Below are positions 37,214-46,706 of a stretch of 53,491 nucleotides of DNA, piece after piece. The position numbers and the translations under genes are program-made. Each line of letters begins with the position of its first letter. The stretch's first letter is position 1. The stretch covers positions 1 to 53,491 of the forward strand of contig JAHEZQ010000031.1 of the NCBI GenBank assembly GCA_023250955.1, given 5' to 3'. This DNA is from Melioribacter sp. (GTDB lineage Bacteria; Bacteroidota; Ignavibacteria; Ignavibacteriales; Melioribacteraceae). The notes under the pieces are model-generated. The model was not told the origin of the DNA and ran no database searches. It worked only from the letters and a program-made list of their open reading frames with translations.

Positions 37214-39304
37214 ATGTTGAAAGAGTTGGTTATAACAATATTTTATTTCTGTATTCTAGTTTTGAATACAGATCTCTTTGGACAGGAGAAACTAATAGCA
37301 TCGTGGAATTTTGATGATGTTCAATATCGATTAGTTAAAGATAATGTTACAAATTTAGTCGATACTATAAAAGGTAATTATAAAATTGTTGATGGAATTG
37401 TTGGCAAAGCTTTAAAGTGTGATGGTTTTACAACTCTTATCAATAGAAATTCAGGAAAAGCGCCGAAAGTTACCGGCGCTTTTTCCATTGAAGGATGGAT
37501 TGCCCCTCAAGCTTACCCATGGAACTGGTGTGCAATTGTAAATCAAGAATACGATCATCAGCGAGGATTCTTTTTCGGTATTGACGCTGAAGGAAGAATT
37601 GGTCTACATGCTGCAATAAATAGACAATGGAGAGAATGTATAAGTGATAGGAAAATTCCTTTTATGGAATGGTCGCATGTTGCCGCAACTTTTAATCCTC
37701 TTGATGGAATTACTCTTTTCATCAATGGCGTGAAAGCAGGATATCTAGATGTGCAAGGAGATTTGTTAGCAGATATTAAAATGGATTTGCAAATAGGGAG
37801 AAACCACAAAAAAATGATTCCCGCCTCTCTCAATCGAGCAGGCAAGGTAAAAATTCCTTCGTCTTATTCATTTGATGGATTGATTGATGAACTGAAAATA
37901 TATTCAATAACATTAACACAAGAAGAAATAAAAAATAGTTTTGAAAAATTCAAAGCGAATGAAAAACCAAAATTGAAATGGAGAAAGCTTCCTGAAATTT
38001 CTACACACAATTCAGAATTTGGGGGATTCTATACAAACCTTAAGTATGACGAAGATTGGGATGCACTTTGGAAAGATGATAAATTTCCGGATGTCGTTGT
38101 TACTTTCGATGATGCAAAATATTCGATGGTGTTTTGGAAAGGAACGAATTACAATCTTAACCTCGTAACTGAAAATGGCAAATGGATAGCTGATCAAAGC
38201 GCTGAAGGAGGTGGACCCGAAACTCAGGGTTGTTGTGAACATATGTCGGATAAACAGAATCGTTATAGTCATATTAGGATGATTGAAAATAGTAATGCAA
38301 GGGTTGTTATTCATTGGCGTTATGCGTTAACTGATGTTACTTATCAAATTGCTAATGTGGATCCAGTCACAGGTTGGGGCGATTGGGTTGATGAATACTA
38401 TTATATTTACCCAGACGGAATTGCTGTAAGACATTTTGCAATTCACGGGAAGAACGATGAATACAGTATAACAGAACCTACGGTTTTGAGTAATCCTGGT
38501 GAAAAAGCTGAAGATAATGTTGACTTGAAAGCAGTATCATTAGCTAATTTAAAAGGTGAAACACACACATATTCATTTGAGACCTGGCCAACAAATGGAA
38601 AAGCTGGCGCTGAATTTATAAATCCAATTTATAATCCCATCCTTTCAGTCGTAAATCTGAAATCAGATTTTAAACCTTTCTATATTTATGAATCAGGAAC
38701 AAGAATAATTCCCTACGGCGGGGGAATTAAAGAAATAGACTATGGATATTCACATTTTCACTCACGCAATCATTGGCCTATCACACAAATTCCGTGCGAT
38801 GGACGATTTGTTTTAGCAGCTGATCAAGTTACAAGTTCGGCCATTACATCTCCTGAACCTCCAATGATGAGAAGAGCTATAGACAATGCATTGGAAGGAA
38901 GATTTGTGATGGGATTGAGTAATAAACCAATTGATGAATTAATTCCGTTTGCAAGTTTTTGGATCAATACACCTAAGATAGAAATTATCAGTGATGGATT
39001 TTCATCAAACGGTTTTAACAGGAACGAAAGAGCTTTTGGGATTCATAAAAATATTGGATTAAAAAATACTCTTAATCTAAAAATAGCAGGCAGTAAAAAT
39101 TCTCCGGTTGTTAACCCGGTATTTATTATTGAAAATTGGGGAAAGAGTGAATTAGAATTATTAGTTGATGATAAAGAGTTATCAAATGGAATAAATTTCA
39201 GATACTCGATTAGAAAATCACTCGAGAAGTCGGATTTAATTGTATGGATAAAAATGAATTCTCAGTCAAATGTTAAGTTATCGTTTGTACCCTTGTTGAA
39301 TTAA
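37214..39304 (+). CDS. LamG + unrecognised conserved domain, paralogue 1
   Basis: A 696-residue exported protein: signal peptide about 1-23, a LamG domain (about 25-250, with YPWNWCAIV and WSHVAATFNPLDGITLFINGV), then a ~430-residue domain of a family repeated in this locus. Its fingerprints are FWKGTNY, EHMSDKQNRYSHIR, ARVVIHWRYAL, VDEYYYIYPDG, a LANLKGE segment and SHFHSRNHWPITQ. Their spacing is shared with the proteins at 39324, 44471 and 50720. I do not recognise this domain in any CAZyme family. Conserved His, Arg, Tyr and Asp suggest an active or glycan-binding site. No sorting domain, so probably periplasmic. It opens the tandem array, 44 bases after the LamG lipoprotein. Confidence 0.8.
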   Translation: MLKELVITIFYFCILVLNTDLFGQEKLIASWNFDDVQYRLVKDNVTNLVDTIKGNYKIVDGIVGKALKCDGFTTLINRNSGKAPKVTGAFSIEGWIAPQAYPWNWCAIVNQEYDHQRGFFFGIDAEGRIGLHAAINRQWRECISDRKIPFMEWSHVAATFNPLDGITLFINGVKAGYLDVQGDLLADIKMDLQIGRNHKKMIPASLNRAGKVKIPSSYSFDGLIDELKIYSITLTQEEIKNSFEKFKANEKPKLKWRKLPEISTHNSEFGGFYTNLKYDEDWDALWKDDKFPDVVVTFDDAKYSMVFWKGTNYNLNLVTENGKWIADQSAEGGGPETQGCCEHMSDKQNRYSHIRMIENSNARVVIHWRYALTDVTYQIANVDPVTGWGDWVDEYYYIYPDGIAVRHFAIHGKNDEYSITEPTVLSNPGEKAEDNVDLKAVSLANLKGETHTYSFETWPTNGKAGAEFINPIYNPILSVVNLKSDFKPFYIYESGTRIIPYGGGIKEIDYGYSHFHSRNHWPITQIPCDGRFVLAADQVTSSAITSPEPPMMRRAIDNALEGRFVMGLSNKPIDELIPFASFWINTPKIEIISDGFSSNGFNRNERAFGIHKNIGLKNTLNLKIAGSKNSPVVNPVFIIENWGKSELELLVDDKELSNGINFRYSIRKSLEKSDLIVWIKMNSQSNVKLSFVPLLN

Positions 39305-39323
39305 CGTTGGGATTAAAGATAGC

Positions 39324-40718
39324 ATGAGAAATAAAAGATCGCTTAATAAAATTTTATTATCATTTTTAATCTCTGTAACAATCATATTTCTTAATTCATG
39401 CAGTAGTTATCAAGAAATTATTATTCCTCATCTTCCTTCCGGTCCTTCAAGCCCCGCTAAGTTTGGAGCTTATTATACAAAACTTAATTACTATCCTGAA
39501 TGGGATAAACAATGGCGTGTTGGTGATTACGCAGATGTAGTTGTTCGATTCGATACTGGAGGAGAAAAATTTGTTTTTTGGAGAGGAACAAATTATATCC
39601 CTCATTGGGTTTCAGAAAACAATATCTGGTACAACAACGAGTTCACAGAAACGTGGGAAACAATTGGTTCAAGTGAACCAATGTCTGATAAACAATGTCG
39701 ATACTCTAATGTTAGAATAATCGAGAATAACGATGCCAGAGTTGTGGTTCATTGGCGTTATGCGTTGAATGATGTAAACTATAGAATTGCATTTCCGGAT
39801 TCATCAACGAGTTGGGGTGATTGGTGCGATGAATATTATATATTATACCCGGACGGAATTGGTACAAGAAAAGTTGTTCTGTTCTCTAATCATTTAGAGG
39901 ATAACCGAAGAGCTACAGCTGATGCAGGCCATGAATGGCAGGAGGGAATTGTTCTTTATCATGCAAATACAACTCCTGAAGAAGTTGTAAATATCGATGC
40001 AGTGCATGTCGCAAACATGAATGGAGAAGTTGGCAAATGGTCTTGGGAGATACACGGTAAACCTAAAACAGAAATTCCAAAAGAAAGCAATATCGTTTTA
40101 ATGAATTTAAAATCCGTTCTGAAACCATTTATCATTTCAGAGCTTGGATGTAATCTTGATGCATACGAAGGAAGTCAAGGAGGTTCTCATTTTCGCTGGC
40201 GCGATCATTGGCCAACAACAACGGAGCCTACCCCCGGGAGGAACGCATCCGGTAAACAAGCAGCACATGGTTCGTTTTTCCATTTGACGAATATTCCAAT
40301 TTATCAAAGAGAAAAAAATTCTATTACCAAAGTAATGCTTCATGGTATGACTGATAAAAAAATTGAAGATTTGGTACCGATTGCAAAATCATGGATTAAT
40401 TCTCCCGTGTTAAGTGATAATAAAGGATTTACGAGTAATGGATATGATATAGCACAGCGAGCATATATACTTACAGCGAACGAATTGAATCTCAATTTTA
40501 AAATAAATGCATCGGAAAAATCACCACTCATCAATCCTTGTTTTGTTATTAAGAATTGGGACGAAAATAAACCGTCGCTGATAATAAATGATCTACCTCA
40601 AATTGAAGGAAAAGATTATAGAATTGGAATCGAAAGAACACTGGAAGGGAATTATCTAATCATTTGGACAAATCTTAATTCGCATGACTTAACGAAAATT
40701 TCTCTTTCTAGATTATAA
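39324..40718 (+). CDS. Lipoprotein of the unrecognised family, paralogue 2 (no LamG)
   Basis: A 464-residue lipoprotein: lipobox LNSC at about residue 26, then the same conserved domain as paralogue 1 but with no LamG domain. Shared motifs: FWRGTNY, EPMSDKQCRYSNVR, ARVVVHWRYAL, CDEYYILYPDGIGTRK, SHFRWRDHWP and GMTDKKIEDLVPIAKSW. This is the minimal form of the family and defines the domain as about 430 residues. It starts about 20 bases after paralogue 1. Confidence 0.8.
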   Translation: MRNKRSLNKILLSFLISVTIIFLNSCSSYQEIIIPHLPSGPSSPAKFGAYYTKLNYYPEWDKQWRVGDYADVVVRFDTGGEKFVFWRGTNYIPHWVSENNIWYNNEFTETWETIGSSEPMSDKQCRYSNVRIIENNDARVVVHWRYALNDVNYRIAFPDSSTSWGDWCDEYYILYPDGIGTRKVVLFSNHLEDNRRATADAGHEWQEGIVLYHANTTPEEVVNIDAVHVANMNGEVGKWSWEIHGKPKTEIPKESNIVLMNLKSVLKPFIISELGCNLDAYEGSQGGSHFRWRDHWPTTTEPTPGRNASGKQAAHGSFFHLTNIPIYQREKNSITKVMLHGMTDKKIEDLVPIAKSWINSPVLSDNKGFTSNGYDIAQRAYILTANELNLNFKINASEKSPLINPCFVIKNWDENKPSLIINDLPQIEGKDYRIGIERTLEGNYLIIWTNLNSHDLTKISLSRL

Positions 40719-40929
40719 AGTAAAAAATTAACATGTAAAATTTTTCTATATAAATGTTCTTAGTCAATAAAACGAACGGGATATTAATTTAATTAGTAAC
40801 CTTTAGTAAGTAAGTTTTTTAGTGATGAAGAAATATACACGTGTCTCAATGAATTTCTAAATAGTTGTTTTTTTAGTAAGGAAAAACCGAGATGAGAAAA
40901 TAATTATTCATAAAACAGGAGAATGAAAA

Positions 40930-42726
40930 ATGTTACACAATTGTTTTAAGAAAGTCATGATGTTTTTACTTCTACTCTTAGCAGTAGTAATCATGACGAA
41001 CAGCATGAAAGCACAACCGTATAAACCGAATTGGGAATCATTAAAACGTCATCAAACACCCCAGTGGCTTCAGGAGGGTAAGTTTGGCATCTACACACAC
41101 TGGGGAGTTTATGCAGTACATGCATTTGGTTCGAACACTACATGGTATTCTAATCAATTGTACAACAACCCGAATAGCCCGGCCCGAAAGGACTTTGAGG
41201 AAAGATTTGGCAAGCTCACGCCTGAATTTGGTTATAAGGATTTGATCCCAATGTTCAAGGCAGAGAAGTTCAATGCAGATGAATGGGCTGAATTATTCCA
41301 GCAAGCGGGCGCAAAATTTGCCGGCCCAGTTGCAGAACATCATGATGGATTTGCCATGTGGGATACAAAATATTCAGAATGGAACGCAGCAAAAATGGGT
41401 CCTCATAGAGATGTAGTCGGTGAGTTGTCAAAAGCAATAAAGAAACGTAACATGAAATTTGTAACTGCTTTCCATCATGCTGAGAATTGGATATTCTTCC
41501 CGGTGTGGGATAAACGTTATGATACTGGAAACCCAAAATATTCAGGGCTTTATGGACAGTATCATGAACAAGGTGCTATGCCCCCTGCACAGGAATCTAT
41601 TGATGAATGGTATAACAAAATTATAGAAGTGATCGATAAATACGGACCTGATTTTATCTGGTTTGATTTTGGACTCGACTACATGCCTGAAGGTTATGAA
41701 AAAGATTTTCTTGCTTACTATTATAATTGGGCAAAGAAAAATGGAAAAGAAGTTGTAGTAACATATAAAGATCATGATATTATTCCGGGTGCTGGAATTC
41801 GAGATTTAGAACTAGGTCAGTCACCTGATCTAGCCTATAATGAATGGATCACAGATACTTCTGTTGATGACCGTGGTGCATGGGGTTATGCGAATGATCT
41901 TACGTTTAAACCAACCAATCGGCTTATCGATAATCTAATCGATAACGTAAGTAAGAATGGTTATTTACTTTTAAATGTAGGTCCGAAACCGGACGGAACT
42001 ATTCCAGATGGGGCCAAAAAAGTGCTTCTTGAAATGGGTGGTTGGCTCCGAACAAATGGTGAAGCTATTTATAATACCACACCATGGTTCCTCTGGGGCG
42101 AAGGGCCGACCAACGTCGGTCAAATAGAACGTCAAGGTTTTAATGAATCAGCCAAAGTTCATACTGCTGAAGATATTCGTTTTACTACCAATGGTGATGT
42201 ACTTTATGCAACAGTCCTGGATTGGCCGGGTGACAGAGTGGTAATTAAATCAATACGTGCCGTTGGTCCTGAGGCTGATAAAGTAGTTATACCGGATTGG
42301 GCAAAAGGAGAAAAAGTAAAATCACTTGCCGGAACCCAATGGGATCTGCCAGGTACAGGAAGAGATACTGCAAAATATCATTATACGTTTAAAGAAAATG
42401 GTGAATTCCACATTTCGGGTGGCCGCTGGACTGCTGCTGGGGTTGATGGAAAATATGAACAAGTTGGTAAGGAAGTATTTCTAATTTTAGCTGGACGTTC
42501 ATCTCAAGCGAGTTATGATGGCGTCAAATTTGCAAGAAGTACCGCTCCACCGACTTATCCTGGATTTTACAAGGAAGAAATAAAACGGATTACAATGCTT
42601 GGCGACGGAAAAGAACTTGAATGGGTCTTGACCAAGCTAGGTCTAATAATTAAAACTCCGGAGAAGAAAGGCGATTATGCTTATTCATTTAAGATCGAAC
42701 GATATCATCATCCGAAACTTAAATAG
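40930..42726 (+). CDS. GH29 alpha-L-fucosidase with an inserted domain
   Basis: A 598-residue exported GH29 enzyme that releases alpha-L-fucose by the retaining mechanism. Signal peptide about 1-28; the TIM barrel includes FGIYTHWGVYAV, AGPVAEHHDGFAMW, VTAFHHAEN and WFDFGLD, whose Asp246 is at the nucleophile position. The C-terminal beta-sandwich carries an insertion of about 95 residues (roughly 450-550) absent from the tandem copy. The insert reads WDLPGTG, YHYTFKENGEFHISGGRW and KYEQVGKEVFLILAG, suggesting a small lipocalin-like beta domain. AGGAG lies before the ATG. It follows paralogue 2 after a 211-base spacer holding ACACGTGT at 40837. Confidence 0.92.
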   Translation: MLHNCFKKVMMFLLLLLAVVIMTNSMKAQPYKPNWESLKRHQTPQWLQEGKFGIYTHWGVYAVHAFGSNTTWYSNQLYNNPNSPARKDFEERFGKLTPEFGYKDLIPMFKAEKFNADEWAELFQQAGAKFAGPVAEHHDGFAMWDTKYSEWNAAKMGPHRDVVGELSKAIKKRNMKFVTAFHHAENWIFFPVWDKRYDTGNPKYSGLYGQYHEQGAMPPAQESIDEWYNKIIEVIDKYGPDFIWFDFGLDYMPEGYEKDFLAYYYNWAKKNGKEVVVTYKDHDIIPGAGIRDLELGQSPDLAYNEWITDTSVDDRGAWGYANDLTFKPTNRLIDNLIDNVSKNGYLLLNVGPKPDGTIPDGAKKVLLEMGGWLRTNGEAIYNTTPWFLWGEGPTNVGQIERQGFNESAKVHTAEDIRFTTNGDVLYATVLDWPGDRVVIKSIRAVGPEADKVVIPDWAKGEKVKSLAGTQWDLPGTGRDTAKYHYTFKENGEFHISGGRWTAAGVDGKYEQVGKEVFLILAGRSSQASYDGVKFARSTAPPTYPGFYKEEIKRITMLGDGKELEWVLTKLGLIIKTPEKKGDYAYSFKIERYHHPKLK

Positions 42727-42736
42727 GTATTTACTC

Positions 42737-42777
42737 TCCCCAAGTTCCCTCCTTGCAAGTTTGCAGGGAGTGGGGGA
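42737..42777. repeat. Compound inverted repeat between the two fucosidase genes
   Basis: TCCCC/GGGGGA and TCCCT/AGGGA arms nest around a central TTGCAA-GT-TTGCA palindrome. It could be an RNA hairpin that trims or stabilises the transcript. A T tract is lacking, so a classical terminator is unlikely. Confidence 0.4.
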
Positions 42778-42876
42778 TAATAGTTGCGGGAGGATTTTGT
42801 TCGTAAATTATTTTAAAATTTACCATCTGTACCTGAAGATGTTTTTAATTATTAATAATAGAGTAGGAACAAAGCA

Positions 42877-44385
42877 ATGAGTATAAAAAAAAATAGCGGT
42901 TCAATCATTATTAATATTTTTGTGACAATCTTATTACTTCAATCTACGTCGTTCTCACAAAAATCAACTTACAAACCTACGTGGGAATCTTTGGGAAAAT
43001 ATCCTGTCCCTGAATGGTTTAGAGATGCCAAGTTTGGTATTTACACTCACTGGGGAATTTACTCTGTTCCTGCTTTTGGTAATGAGTGGTATCCTCGGAG
43101 GATGTATCTGAACGGTGATAAGATAAACAAGCATCACCAGGAAGTGTGGGGTGATCAAACAAAATTCGGTTATAAAGATTTTATTCCGATGTTCAAAGCA
43201 GAAAAATTTAATGCGGATGAATGGGCTGAACTGTTCGTCAAATCCGGGGCAAAATTTGCTGGACCTGTTGCAGAACATCACGATGGATTTCCAATGTGGA
43301 ATAGCAAATATGATTCTTACAATGCGTATCTAATGGGACCAAAGAGGGATGTAGTCGGTGAACTTGCGAAAGCCGTAAAAAAGAAAGGACTAAAATTAGT
43401 CACTTCGTTTCATCATGCCGAGAACTGGTTTTATTATCCCAAATGGAATGAAAAATTCGATACCGCAGATCCAAGATTTGTTGAATTATATGGGCCGGTT
43501 CATGATGTCGGTATGGATAATGATTCTGAAAAAAAATGGAAGAATAAACAAAAACCATCGCAAGAATACATGAAACTTTGGCACGATAAGTTGATTGAGG
43601 TAATTGATAAGTATGATCCCGATTTGATGTGGTTTGATTTTGGACTGGATTTTATTCAAGAATCTTTCATCAAGGATTACATTGCTTACTATTACAACAA
43701 ATCTGTAGAAAGAAAAAAACAAGTTGCTGTAACATATAAAGATCATGATTTACCGGCAGGAGTTGGCATAGTCGATTATGAAAGGGGAAGGGCAACCGAA
43801 CAAACTTATTTTGTTTGGTTAACTGATACTTCCGTTGGTGAAAGATCATGGTGCTACATCGATGGGGAAACATATAAACCTGTCAACACTTTGATAGATG
43901 TTCTGGTTGATATAGTAAGTAACAACGGATGTATGCTTTTGAATGTTGGACCTAAAGCTGATGGAACAATTCCGGATGAGGCAAAAGAAAGATTATCAGG
44001 TATGGGAGAGTGGTTAAAAGTAAATGGCGAAGCGATTTATGAAACCCGTCCGTGGACAACAATTGGAGAAGGTCCAACACGTTTGGAAAAAGCTGGATCC
44101 TTCAACGAGAAAAATGAAGTGACCTATACTGCTCAAGATATTCGTTTTACTACAAAGGGAAATGCATTATATGCAATATGTCTTGATTGGCCAGGTGAGA
44201 AATTGATTGTAAAATCATTAGCGCCTACCGGAACAACTGGCTCATTCGATGGTGAGATAAAATCAGTGATCCTACTTGGAGACGGAAAAGAACTTGAATG
44301 GCAACTAACAAAAGAAGGATTGGTTATTGTTCCACCAAAAAATAAACCATGTGATTATGCATTTACATTCAAGATTTCACGATAA
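42877..44385 (+). CDS. GH29 alpha-L-fucosidase, tandem copy
   Basis: A 502-residue exported GH29 enzyme, clearly homologous to its left neighbour. The sequence FGIYTHWGIYSV, the run FKAEKFNADEWAELF and the block AGPVAEHHDGFPMW are all shared, as is WFDFGLD (nucleophile Asp254). It lacks the ~95-residue insert and has an extra ~12-residue loop before the nucleophile (KKWKNKQKPSQEY). Signal peptide about 1-28. The pair could have different specificity for L-fucose or L-galactose positions; this is inference. Confidence 0.93.
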   Translation: MSIKKNSGSIIINIFVTILLLQSTSFSQKSTYKPTWESLGKYPVPEWFRDAKFGIYTHWGIYSVPAFGNEWYPRRMYLNGDKINKHHQEVWGDQTKFGYKDFIPMFKAEKFNADEWAELFVKSGAKFAGPVAEHHDGFPMWNSKYDSYNAYLMGPKRDVVGELAKAVKKKGLKLVTSFHHAENWFYYPKWNEKFDTADPRFVELYGPVHDVGMDNDSEKKWKNKQKPSQEYMKLWHDKLIEVIDKYDPDLMWFDFGLDFIQESFIKDYIAYYYNKSVERKKQVAVTYKDHDLPAGVGIVDYERGRATEQTYFVWLTDTSVGERSWCYIDGETYKPVNTLIDVLVDIVSNNGCMLLNVGPKADGTIPDEAKERLSGMGEWLKVNGEAIYETRPWTTIGEGPTRLEKAGSFNEKNEVTYTAQDIRFTTKGNALYAICLDWPGEKLIVKSLAPTGTTGSFDGEIKSVILLGDGKELEWQLTKEGLVIVPPKNKPCDYAFTFKISR

Positions 44386-44470
44386 AGGTTTCATAAAAGG
44401 AATTATGCAATGTTTTGTAATAAAATTTTTTGATCGGATTCTCAATATAATTGAATTGCCTGAGGTGTGA

Positions 44471-46552
44471 GTGAAAAAAATCTTTTTATGGTCTGGATTA
44501 TTGTCTATTTTTTTGTCGGGCTCAGTATATCAGCAAGAAATAAATAATAGACCTTTAGCATGGTGGAAATTTAACGAATCGAAAAACAATAAAACGATCG
44601 AAGAAATTAGCGGAACAACGGATAGCATTATGGGGTATTTCAAATATGCCAAAGGAGTAAACGGCTCATGTTTAAAACTCGACGGTTACACAACCAAAGT
44701 TTTACACAATTCGTTTGTTGTTTCGAAAATATCAGAAGCAGTTACTATTGAAGCATGGATTGCGTTACAATCCCTTCCCTGGAATTGGTCTGCCATTGTT
44801 GATCAGGGGGGAAAAGAATTATCGCGAATTTTTTTTGGAATTGACGCTTACGGTCATCTCGGATTTAAATTGAATGTGGATGGTAAAATTTACGAATGTA
44901 TTTCAGATCAAAAATTACCGTTGCTTAAGTGGAATCATGTTGCAGCAACATTCGATAAAAATAACGGGATGAAAATATTTATTAACGGAAATGTTGCTAG
45001 TGAACTAAAAGTGGAAGGATTGATTACACCGGCAAATGGTTCCGATCTTTTTATTGGAATGAGCCAGAAGAAATTGGGGCCCATAGGATCCGAGCGTAAA
45101 GCAAGCGGCGATATTTTATCAGCAATGGTCATCGACGGATTGATCGACGAAGTAAAAATATTTGATCGAGCGATTTCTTCTAACGATATTAAAGCACTAT
45201 TTGATTCTGAAAAACCAGATCAATTACAGCCGTTAAGTTGGAACAAAATGCCTTCCGGACCGGAGAAACTATCAAAACAATTTGATGCGGTTTATACACG
45301 ATTAAGATATTCCGATGAATGGGAAGCACCGTGGCGAGTAAGCGAATTTCCGGATGTCCTAATTCATTTTGACAAACTTCCAATCCGTTATATTTTCTGG
45401 CGTGGAACAAGTTACGGAGGTGCATGGATTACCGAGAATGGAATCTGGATGGGAGATCAGAGTCTTGAACGAGCTAACGAAGGAAAATCACCATGGGGCT
45501 GTTCCGAACATATGTCAGATAAGCAAGTTCGATATTCAAATGTCAGCATCATCGAAAAAAATAATGCACGGATCGTTCTCCACTGGCGTTATGCTGTTAC
45601 CGATATTATGTATCAAATCTTTGGAACCAATTCCGGTAATGGCTGGGGTGAATGGGCGGATGAATATTATTACATATATCCAGACGGCGTTTCAACTCGT
45701 CATCAGATTTTGTACACGAATTATTTGAGCCATGAATGGCAGGAAACTATTGTACTCAATCAACCAGGCACTTATCCAGAAGATAATATTGATCTAAATG
45801 CGATGACTCTTGCAAATATGAGTGGTGAATTCAAAACTTATTCATGGGAAAACGGTCCTCCAAAATCTTTTCCGCAACCTGAAAATATCAACATACAAAT
45901 GGTGAACTTAAAATCGAAATTCAAACCGTTCATTATTTTTGAACCAGATCCTAAAATCAAACCATTCAAAGGATCGGTAAGACCGGAGTATTCACATTTC
46001 CCATGGTGGAACCATTGGCCGGTTGCTCAACTTCCTAATGACGGACGAAATGCATTCGGCCCAGATCGTCCCTCGCATTCTTCGCTAAGTCAATCCGTTG
46101 AGGAGTCGCAGGTAATTCATAAACTTGATGATGGTTCATATTCTGTAATAACGTTAGTCGGAATGACCGATAAACAAGTTTCAAATCTGGCGCCGTTAGC
46201 ACGCTCATGGAATAATCCTCCTCACCTAAAAATTAATAACAGCGGTTTCGTATATAAAGGATATGATAAAAATCAGAGAGCGTATGTTCTGTCAGTGGGC
46301 AATAAAGATGTTCAATCAGAATTAAATTTTACAATAGATGCAAATGATCAATCACCAATTATTAATCCCGCTTTCGTTATTCAGGATTGGAGAATGGGCG
46401 ATGTTGGACTAGAAATTGACGGGGAAACTATAAATCAAGGTGAAACATTTAGACTTGGTTATAACAATCGAATGGAAGGAAGTGATCTAATTATTTGGAT
46501 TGAGCTTGAGGCGAAGAACCCAATAAATCTAAAAGTCATAACAAAAAAATGA
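44471..46552 (+). CDS. LamG + unrecognised conserved domain, paralogue 3
   Basis: A 693-residue exported protein of the same layout as paralogue 1. Signal peptide about 1-20; LamG (about 25-245, with LPWNWSAIVDQ and WNHVAATFDKNNGMKIFINGN); then the conserved domain with FWRGTSY, EHMSDKQVRYSNVS, ARIVLHWRYAV, ADEYYYIYPDGVSTR, ANMSGE and SHFPWWNHWPVAQLPNDGR. The start codon is GTG, supported by GAGG six bases upstream. It lies directly after the GH29 pair, about 85 bases away. Confidence 0.8.
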   Translation: MKKIFLWSGLLSIFLSGSVYQQEINNRPLAWWKFNESKNNKTIEEISGTTDSIMGYFKYAKGVNGSCLKLDGYTTKVLHNSFVVSKISEAVTIEAWIALQSLPWNWSAIVDQGGKELSRIFFGIDAYGHLGFKLNVDGKIYECISDQKLPLLKWNHVAATFDKNNGMKIFINGNVASELKVEGLITPANGSDLFIGMSQKKLGPIGSERKASGDILSAMVIDGLIDEVKIFDRAISSNDIKALFDSEKPDQLQPLSWNKMPSGPEKLSKQFDAVYTRLRYSDEWEAPWRVSEFPDVLIHFDKLPIRYIFWRGTSYGGAWITENGIWMGDQSLERANEGKSPWGCSEHMSDKQVRYSNVSIIEKNNARIVLHWRYAVTDIMYQIFGTNSGNGWGEWADEYYYIYPDGVSTRHQILYTNYLSHEWQETIVLNQPGTYPEDNIDLNAMTLANMSGEFKTYSWENGPPKSFPQPENINIQMVNLKSKFKPFIIFEPDPKIKPFKGSVRPEYSHFPWWNHWPVAQLPNDGRNAFGPDRPSHSSLSQSVEESQVIHKLDDGSYSVITLVGMTDKQVSNLAPLARSWNNPPHLKINNSGFVYKGYDKNQRAYVLSVGNKDVQSELNFTIDANDQSPIINPAFVIQDWRMGDVGLEIDGETINQGETFRLGYNNRMEGSDLIIWIELEAKNPINLKVITKK

Positions 46553-46706
46553 CGACAAATAAAACTGATAATCTGGATGAAAAATAATTCTGCTGAAAAG
46601 ACTATGATTAATCTTTCAGCAAAAAAATACTAGATGAATTGATTTATCACAAATTGATTTTTACTAAATAGTTAATAAATGAGTCATATCCGAGAGAGAG
46701 TTTATA

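Noticed and set aside
21241-40844. ACACGTG palindromes at 21241 and 40837, upstream of the regulator and of a fucosidase gene, as LacI-type operators
   Set aside because: CACGTG should occur several times by chance in 53 kb of this composition; the flanks differ and other candidate target promoters lack it.
42677-42880. A 67-codon frame spanning the junction between the two GH29 genes
   Set aside because: It is mostly an alternate frame of the first fucosidase and crosses the intergenic hairpin.
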